From DSUN01 sp035527715 (lineage in GTDB: Bacteria; Planctomycetota; PUPC01; DSUN01): a stretch of DNA of 64,000 bases. The DNA is taken from assembly GCA_035527715.1 (NCBI GenBank), contig DATKZY010000096.1, positions 62,001 to 126,000 on the forward strand, read 5' to 3'. Each line of letters starts with the position of its first letter. Positions within the stretch are counted from its first letter, which is position 1. Below, in pieces: positions 58,730 through 64,000 of the stretch. The notes below the pieces were generated by a model. The model did no database searches, had not been told where the DNA came from, and saw only the letters and a list, made by a program, of their open reading frames with translations. Both the position numbers and the translations under genes were made by a program.

Positions 58730-60439
58730 ATGAACCGCAGGGAGTTCCTCCGCGACGCGGGCTCCGCCGCACTCGGCACGGCCGCGGCCCTGGCCACCAC
58801 CCCCACAGCGCTCGGACAGGAGAAGGAGCCAATGAGGCCCAACGTGCTGCTCATCCTCACGGACGACCAGTGCTACGGCGACCTGGGCTGCCACGGGAAC
58901 GATAAGATCAAGACGCCTAACCTCGACAAGCTCGCCGCCGAGGGCGTGGAGTTCACGCAGGGCTACGTCTGCCCCGTGTGCGCGCCGACCCGCGCCAGCC
59001 TGATGACGGGCCGCTACAACTACCGCACAGGGGCGATTGACACCTATCTCGGCCGGGCGATGATGCACCCCGACGAGGTGACGCTGGCCGAGGTGCTCGC
59101 CGCCGCGGGCTACAAGACGGGCATCTTCGGCAAGTGGCACCTCGGCGACAACTACCCGATGCGCCCCATTGACCAGGGCTTCCAGGAGGCCCTCACCCAC
59201 AAGGGCGGCGGCCTGTGCCAGCCCGCCGACTTCCCAGGCAACCCCGGCTACTTCGACCCCATCCTCGACCACAACGGCAAGCCCGTGAAGACCAAGGGCT
59301 ACTGCACCGACGTCTACACCGACGCCGCGCTGAAGTTCATCGAGGCGAACAAGGACAAGCCCTGGTTCGTCTACCACGCGACCAACGCGCCCCACACGCC
59401 GCTCCAGGTGGACGACAAGTATGTCGAGCCCTACCGCAAGATGGGCCTCGGCGAGAACACGGCCAAGGTGTACGGCATGGTCACCAACATTGACGAGAAC
59501 GTGGGGCGACTGCTCGCGAAGCTCAAGGAGCTGGGCCTCGAGGAAAACACGCTCGTCATCTTCCTGGGCGACAACGGCCCCTGCGGCTCGCAGCGCGACA
59601 AGGGCCAGCCCATCCGCTTCAACGCCGGCCTCCGCGACCAGAAGGGCACCGTCTACGAGGGCGGCATCCGCGTCCCCTACTTCGTCCGCTGGCCCGCTGG
59701 GTTCAAGGGCGGACGGAAGCTGGACACGATTGCGGCGCACCTGGACGTGTTGCCCACCGTGGCCGCGGCCTGCGGCGCCCGCGTGCCGCCCGACATCAAG
59801 CTCGACGGCACGAGCCTGCTGCCGCTTCTCGCGGGCGACAAGGCGCCGTGGCCCGACCGCACGCTCTACACCCAGTGGCACCGCGGCGACGAGCCGATCA
59901 TGTACCGCTCGTGCATGGCCCGCACGCAGCGCTGGAAGCTCGTGAACGGCAAGGAACTCTACGACATGCCCGCCGACCCCGGCGAGAGGAAGAACGTCGC
60001 GGCCCAGCACGGCGACATCGTGGCCAAGATGCGCAAGGGCTACGAGGCCTGGTTCAAGGACGTGTCGGCCACCCGCGGCTACGACCCGCCCCGGATCGTC
60101 CTCGGCGCGCCCGAGGAGAACCCGAGCCTGCTCACGCGGCAGGACTGGCGCGGCCCCCAGGCCGGCTGGGCGCCCACCTCGCTCGGCCACTGGGAGGTGA
60201 GCGTGGCGAAGGAGGGGAAGTACCGCATCCGCCTCCTCTTCGCGCCCGTGGACGCGGAGTCGTCGGTGCAGTGCTCGGTTGGCGCCGTGCGGGTCACGGC
60301 CATCGTGCCCAAGGGCGCCAAAGAGGCCACGCTCGAGGACGCCGCACTCGAGGCCGGCGACGCCCGACTCGAAGCCTGGGTCACCACAGGGCAGGCCACC
60401 GTGGGCGTCCACTACGTCATCGTCAGGCGGCTGGAGTAG
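58730..60439 (+). CDS. Tat-exported sulfatase with C-terminal beta domain
   Basis: The protein has 569 residues. The Tat-type leader is MNRREFLRDAGSAALGTAAA. The sulfatase core has LILTDDQCYGDLGCHG, the formylglycine motif Cys84-Ala-Pro-Thr-Arg88, GKWHLGD and FLGDNGPCG. Beyond residue about 455 a beta-rich extension (GHWEVSVAKEGKYRIRLLF) resembles an arylsulfatase C-terminal accessory domain. AAGGAG lies 8 nt before the ATG. With the preceding sulfatase and beta-helix protein it would strip sulfate from and cut the same polymer. Confidence 0.94.
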   Translation: MNRREFLRDAGSAALGTAAALATTPTALGQEKEPMRPNVLLILTDDQCYGDLGCHGNDKIKTPNLDKLAAEGVEFTQGYVCPVCAPTRASLMTGRYNYRTGAIDTYLGRAMMHPDEVTLAEVLAAAGYKTGIFGKWHLGDNYPMRPIDQGFQEALTHKGGGLCQPADFPGNPGYFDPILDHNGKPVKTKGYCTDVYTDAALKFIEANKDKPWFVYHATNAPHTPLQVDDKYVEPYRKMGLGENTAKVYGMVTNIDENVGRLLAKLKELGLEENTLVIFLGDNGPCGSQRDKGQPIRFNAGLRDQKGTVYEGGIRVPYFVRWPAGFKGGRKLDTIAAHLDVLPTVAAACGARVPPDIKLDGTSLLPLLAGDKAPWPDRTLYTQWHRGDEPIMYRSCMARTQRWKLVNGKELYDMPADPGERKNVAAQHGDIVAKMRKGYEAWFKDVSATRGYDPPRIVLGAPEENPSLLTRQDWRGPQAGWAPTSLGHWEVSVAKEGKYRIRLLFAPVDAESSVQCSVGAVRVTAIVPKGAKEATLEDAALEAGDARLEAWVTTGQATVGVHYVIVRRLE

Positions 60440-60466
60440 AATGGGGGAGGCGTCAGGGAACGGACA

Positions 60467-62986
60467 ATGCCCGCGACGGTGAATGGGATTGGGACGACGT
60501 ACTACGGGAAGAAGAACCTGCGCGAGACGCCGGGCACGTGCGAGCATTGCGGGCGCTCGGGAAAGCTCCAGAGCTACGAGACACGTCTCTGGTTCGTCGT
60601 CGTCTTCATCCCCGTCGTCCCGCTCGGGCGGAAGCAGATTCTCGACTACTGTCCCGCCTGCCGGCGGCACAAGGTGCTCCCCGTGGCCGAATGGCAACGC
60701 ATTCAGAACGAGGCGGTGTCGAAGGCGGGCCACGAGCTGGCCGCTGCGCCCGACGACCCCGCCGCGGCCGTCGAGTTCCTCGACACCCTCGTGGGATTCC
60801 AGAGGACGAAGGAGGCGGCGGATTTCGCACAGGTCATGGCCCGGCAGTTCCCGAACGACGCAACGGTGCAGTTCCGCCTCGGGACCTGGCACGACGGCGA
60901 GGGGCGTGGAGCCGAGGCGGACGCCTGCTTCGCCCGCGCCTTCGAGCTGAACCCGAACAACTGGCAGGCACGCCGCGCCGTGGCCGTCGGCGCCATCGAG
61001 AAGGGCGACCTGGCCCGGGCGACCGAGCTGCTGGCCGCGATGCCCGACGACGCGGCCGCGCAGCACGCGGGCGCCTTCCTCCGCCTGGCCCAGGCCCACC
61101 AGGAGCGGCGCGAGCACGAGGCCGCGCTCGGCATCCTGCGCGAGATGCTGCGGCGCAGCCCCGGCCTCAAGAGCGACAAGGCGTTCCGCAAGGCCGCGCG
61201 GCTCTCCGAGCGCGCGATGCGGCAGGAGGGCGCCCTGGTGCCGAAGCCCCGGCTCACCCCCGCCCGCGCCGTGGCGCTCGCGGCACTCGCGGTCGTCGCC
61301 GCGGGTGTCGGCGGCTACCTCGCCTGGCAGGCGGCGTCGCAGCGCGGCCTGCACATCGTCAATCGCCTGCCCGCCGCGGTGTCGGTCGCCATTGACGGCA
61401 CGGTGCGGGCGAGCGTGCCGCCGGGCGAGCAGGCCCGCATCACGGTCGGCACGGGCAGGCACCGGGCGGAGATGACCGGCGGCCAGGGCGAGCCCGAGAC
61501 CGTGGAGTTCCAGATCGGCGGGCGCACGAGCACCTACGTGCTGAACCCGCGCGGCGCCGCGCTCCTGCTCGTCGAGGAGATCTATTACGGCACGACGGAG
61601 ATGGAGCCGAGGCGGCGGCTCCACGTCGGCAAGCCCTTCCTCGCGCTCAGCGGCATTGACTACGTGTTCGAGGACTTCCCGGCGTCGGTGCGCAGCGAGA
61701 GCGGGAAGCCGCTGTGGAAGCGCCGGCTGGTGGTCGTGGAGCTGGATGCGGTGGCGGCGCTGTTCCTGCTGCGCCACCTCGTGCCGGACGAGGACCTGTT
61801 GGCCGTGGCCGAGCACCACCTGACGCGCGGCCCGGCGACGGAGCGCCTGCTCGAGGAGTACCGGAGCCTCGCCGCCTCGGCGGGGAAGCTGCCACGCTGC
61901 CGCGACTTCCTGGCAAAGGGCCTCGGCCGCCGCCCCGTCGAGCAGAAGTGGCATCGGACGTACCAGGGCGTCTGCCAGGCGCTGGGCGAGCACGACACAC
62001 TCGTCCCCCTCTACGGCCAACTGCTGGCCGCGGCGCCGAAGGACTCGGCTCTGCTCTACCTCCGCGGGCGGGTCGCGGCGAGCCGGGCGGAGGCGCGCGA
62101 CCACTTCGACCGAGCCCTCGCGGCGGATGCGAAGAATGCCGACGCCTGGTTCTGCAAGGCGCTCGACCTGGCAGCGGTTGGGGACTTTGCGGCGGCGCGC
62201 CGGCCCGCCGAGGAGGCCTGCCGCCTCGACCCCGACGACAGCGAGATGGCCGACCTCCTCTTTGTCCTCCGCCGGGCCGCCGGCGAGGCCGCGCAACTGG
62301 AGAAGGAGCTTCGGGCCTGGCTTGCCGAGAGGCCCTATGACTTCCCGGCCATCGCTCGCCTCGCCCAGCTCCTCGTGGAGAAGGGGGACAAGGCGGGCGC
62401 CAAGACGGTCCAGGACGCCTATGCCAAGGCCATCCAGACGGAACTCCACGAGGCGGGCGAGCAACTGCTCGCGGCCACGAGCTTCCGCCTCGCCTTGCTC
62501 GTGGGCGACACCGATGCGGCCCTGGCGAGCGCCGCGAAGCTCAAGGATCGCCTGGCGGGAACCATCGCCCGCTTCTATGCGCACGCCACGCGCAAGGAGC
62601 CGGGCAAGGCCGAGGCGCTTCTTGGCAAGCTTCCCCCCTGGCTGGCCGGGCAGAATCATCTCGTCGCGGCCATGGCCTGGCGCGAGAGCGGCGACGAGGC
62701 GAAGGCCGAAGCCCAGTGGCAGCAGGCCATCACCGCCTTTGCTGCCCGCTCCGGGTTCGAGAAACGTGTCTCCGAGCTGTTGCGGCTCGGCGTGAGCCGG
62801 GGCGAGGTGGACGAGTTGCCGCTCGACCACAGCACCGAGGTCATCCTTCTGGTCGGCCTTGCCGAGCGCCATCCTGACCTCCGTGGGGACTTTCTGCCGC
62901 TGGCGGAGAAGCTCAACCCCACCCGCTCCGCGCTCCACGGCTTCCTCCAGCGCCGTATCGAGGCGCTCAAGGTCGGTCGGCAGTAA
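60467..62986 (+). CDS. Zinc-ribbon membrane protein with TPR repeats
   Basis: The protein has 839 residues. The N-terminal zinc ribbon uses Cys25/Cys28 and Cys62/Cys65 around WFVVVFIPVVPLG, as in zf-ribbon_15 proteins. TPR-like repeats (about 90-240) are followed by one membrane helix (AVALAALAVVAAGVGGYLAW, about 262-281). A PEGA-like beta domain (AAVSVAIDGTVRASVPPGEQ) comes next, then more TPRs to the end. So the first half is cytoplasmic and the rest outside, or the reverse. It sits 27 nt after the sulfatases and may not share their function. The ribosome-binding site is weak. Confidence 0.72.
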   Translation: MPATVNGIGTTYYGKKNLRETPGTCEHCGRSGKLQSYETRLWFVVVFIPVVPLGRKQILDYCPACRRHKVLPVAEWQRIQNEAVSKAGHELAAAPDDPAAAVEFLDTLVGFQRTKEAADFAQVMARQFPNDATVQFRLGTWHDGEGRGAEADACFARAFELNPNNWQARRAVAVGAIEKGDLARATELLAAMPDDAAAQHAGAFLRLAQAHQERREHEAALGILREMLRRSPGLKSDKAFRKAARLSERAMRQEGALVPKPRLTPARAVALAALAVVAAGVGGYLAWQAASQRGLHIVNRLPAAVSVAIDGTVRASVPPGEQARITVGTGRHRAEMTGGQGEPETVEFQIGGRTSTYVLNPRGAALLLVEEIYYGTTEMEPRRRLHVGKPFLALSGIDYVFEDFPASVRSESGKPLWKRRLVVVELDAVAALFLLRHLVPDEDLLAVAEHHLTRGPATERLLEEYRSLAASAGKLPRCRDFLAKGLGRRPVEQKWHRTYQGVCQALGEHDTLVPLYGQLLAAAPKDSALLYLRGRVAASRAEARDHFDRALAADAKNADAWFCKALDLAAVGDFAAARRPAEEACRLDPDDSEMADLLFVLRRAAGEAAQLEKELRAWLAERPYDFPAIARLAQLLVEKGDKAGAKTVQDAYAKAIQTELHEAGEQLLAATSFRLALLVGDTDAALASAAKLKDRLAGTIARFYAHATRKEPGKAEALLGKLPPWLAGQNHLVAAMAWRESGDEAKAEAQWQQAITAFAARSGFEKRVSELLRLGVSRGEVDELPLDHSTEVILLVGLAERHPDLRGDFLPLAEKLNPTRSALHGFLQRRIEALKVGRQ

Positions 62987-63002
62987 GCAGTCGGCAGTGC
63001 AG
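62987..63002 (+). repeat. GCAGTCGGCAGT repeat directly after a stop codon
   Basis: GCAGTCGGCAGTGCAG directly follows the TAA of the zinc-ribbon/TPR gene, as at two other genes in this window. Confidence 0.5.
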
Positions 63003-63010
63003 GGCGTGGG

Positions 63011-64000
63011 TCAGCAGCGGGGCTTGCGGGCGACCACGCCGACGGGGCCGCGGGTGGAGGGCACGGGGCGGCAGCGGGCGAGGCGGGCGAGAAGGCTGGG
63101 GATGCGGCGGCGGCGAAGCAGCCAGGGCTTCGGGGTCGGCTTCTTGACCCTGCGCTTGCCCGCCCGAGGGACGCGGGGCACGGAGGCCCCGCCCACAGGC
63201 GCTTGCGGGGCGGGCGGCGGGCAGGACGCGGCATGCTTGGCCGCCCCTTCCTCGCTGAGGTCGAGGGTCGGCTCGGGGATGGTTTCGATGTCGGGGAGGT
63301 CGAGGTCGGCGAACTCCTCGATCTCCTCCTCGTCGAGAGGGGCCTGGGCGGCTGGGAGTGGCTCGGGGGCCGGACCCTCGGCGGGCGGCGCGGCCTCGCC
63401 CTCGGCGGCGGGCGAGGGCTCCGCGGGGGCCTGGGGCGTGACCAACTCGCTCTCGCTGACGGGTGTGTCGTCGAGGAGCACGATGCGGATCTCGCCGTGG
63501 TGGCCGGCCTGTTCGGCGCGGACGCGGCGGCGGCGGATGAGCTCGAGAAGAGCGAGGAAGGCGTTGATGAGGGCCAGGCGGCCGGCGGCGGGGTCGAACA
63601 GCTCGCGGAGGGTGGCGGTGCTGCAGGAGCGAAGCTCGTCGAGCAGGTCGTTGCAGTAGGCGGTCGCGGGCCGCTCGTCGAGCAGGATGTGGCGCGTGGT
63701 GTCGAGGCTCGTCTGGCTCAGGATCACCTTGAAGGCGGCAAGGAGCTCCCAGATCGTCACCTCGCCGAGGTCAATGGGCAGTTCCTCGGGGGCCGGGCGT
63801 TCGGGGGTGCCGAGGACGGCGGCGGCGCCGCGGGGGAACTTGAGGGCCTGCTCGCCCGCGCGGGCGGCGAGCGAGCGGGCGGCGTCCTTGAACTTCTTGT
63901 ACTCGATGAGCTGGCGGATGAGGTCGGCGCGCGGGTCCTCCTCCTCTTCCTCGCCCGTCGTCTCCGGGCGCGGGAGGAGCATGCGCGACTTGATCTCCAT
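63011..64000 (-). CDS. scpA: Segregation and condensation protein A, 5-prime end outside the window
   Basis: 330 codons are present, including the stop. The first residues in the window, MEIKSRMLLPRP, are the internal ScpA block that normally lies about 70 residues from the start, so the Met at the edge is not the start codon. IRQLIEYKKFKDAARSLAAR and later TLRELFDPAAGRLALINAFL, then LLELIRRRRVRAEQ, complete the kleisin. ScpA binds SMC and ScpB to compact the chromosome. About 150 extra C-terminal residues, first acidic and Pro/Ala-rich then strongly basic (RRVKKPTPKPWLLRRRR), go beyond the usual family length. Confidence 0.88.
   Translation of the reverse strand: MEIKSRMLLPRPETTGEEEEEDPRADLIRQLIEYKKFKDAARSLAARAGEQALKFPRGAAAVLGTPERPAPEELPIDLGEVTIWELLAAFKVILSQTSLDTTRHILLDERPATAYCNDLLDELRSCSTATLRELFDPAAGRLALINAFLALLELIRRRRVRAEQAGHHGEIRIVLLDDTPVSESELVTPQAPAEPSPAAEGEAAPPAEGPAPEPLPAAQAPLDEEEIEEFADLDLPDIETIPEPTLDLSEEGAAKHAASCPPPAPQAPVGGASVPRVPRAGKRRVKKPTPKPWLLRRRRIPSLLARLARCRPVPSTRGPVGVVARKPRC

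Noticed and set aside
58622..62938. Minus-strand open frame of about 1,438 codons
   Set aside because: It is antisense to two clear sulfatases and the TPR protein; composition is low-complexity with no motif.
1..64000. rRNA, tRNA or replication origin
   Set aside because: I looked for cloverleaf-type inverted repeats with CCA-type ends, rRNA core words and DnaA-box clusters, and found none.

Overview
The window is 64 kb of very GC-rich bacterial DNA. I see no rRNA, tRNA, CRISPR array or intact transposase, so its taxonomy rests on gene content. Four arylsulfatase-type (S1) sulfatases, Tat-type signal peptides, large secreted beta-helix, beta-propeller and alpha/alpha-toroid proteins, HEAT-plus-discoidin and NHL proteins, a Gfo/Idh/MocA protein and a UroD-like protein together suggest a polysaccharide-degrading member of the PVC group. 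Planctomycetota is the most likely phylum. Many long antisense frames are by-products of GC-rich third codon positions and are left out.

Layout. 1-7.3 kb: the end of an ExbB/TolQ-like gene, then a plus-strand run that looks like a signalling module: an ATPase with seven 40-residue TPRs, a free-standing MshEN (GspE N-terminal) domain, a degenerate receiver fused to an RsbW-type kinase, and a large exported protein with two CsgG/FlgO-like domains. 7.3-13 kb: a palindrome-rich gap, an SDR dehydrogenase, an acetyl-xylan-esterase-like hydrolase, a PL22-like propeller and an amidohydrolase. 13-17.2 kb: a dtxR-feoA-feoB iron operon behind a consensus promoter with a DtxR-like palindrome, diverging from a DJ-1/PfpI lipoprotein and an RseC-like protein. 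17.3-25.9 kb: Gfo/Idh, ClC channel, sulfatase, a CBM-bearing toroid protein and a UroD-like protein. 25.9-34.8 kb: a minus-strand run of ABC exporter, DUF1854, esterase, NHL protein and alpha/alpha protein. 35-41.7 kb: glycosyltransferase, LpxH-like phosphoesterase, a small tail-anchored protein, a HEAT/discoidin protein, an orphan HicB and an FAD oxidoreductase. 41.9-51 kb: a five-gene minus-strand run of sulfatase, GH123-like protein, pectate-lyase-like beta-helix, HEAT/PA14 protein and PQQ-type propeller. 51.2-64 kb: an AAA/DUF4143 ATPase with a symmetric operator, a large toroid protein with an in-frame palindromic insertion, a deletion-scarred gene, a beta-helix plus two sulfatases, a zinc-ribbon/TPR protein, and scpA truncated by the window edge.

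How it fits together. The secreted enzymes and sulfatases form several short operons that would desulfate and depolymerise sulfated glycans, with sugar-processing enzymes (SDR, Gfo/Idh, amidohydrolase) downstream. No sulfatase maturase, SusC/D pair or TonB transporter is present here. Between genes the DNA holds many palindromes from at least five families. Two of these have entered reading frames: one in the signal-peptide region of the CsgG-like protein and one inside the toroid protein near 53.8 kb. Sigma-70-like promoters, mostly with 17-bp spacers, can be read upstream of many genes and helped settle start codons.
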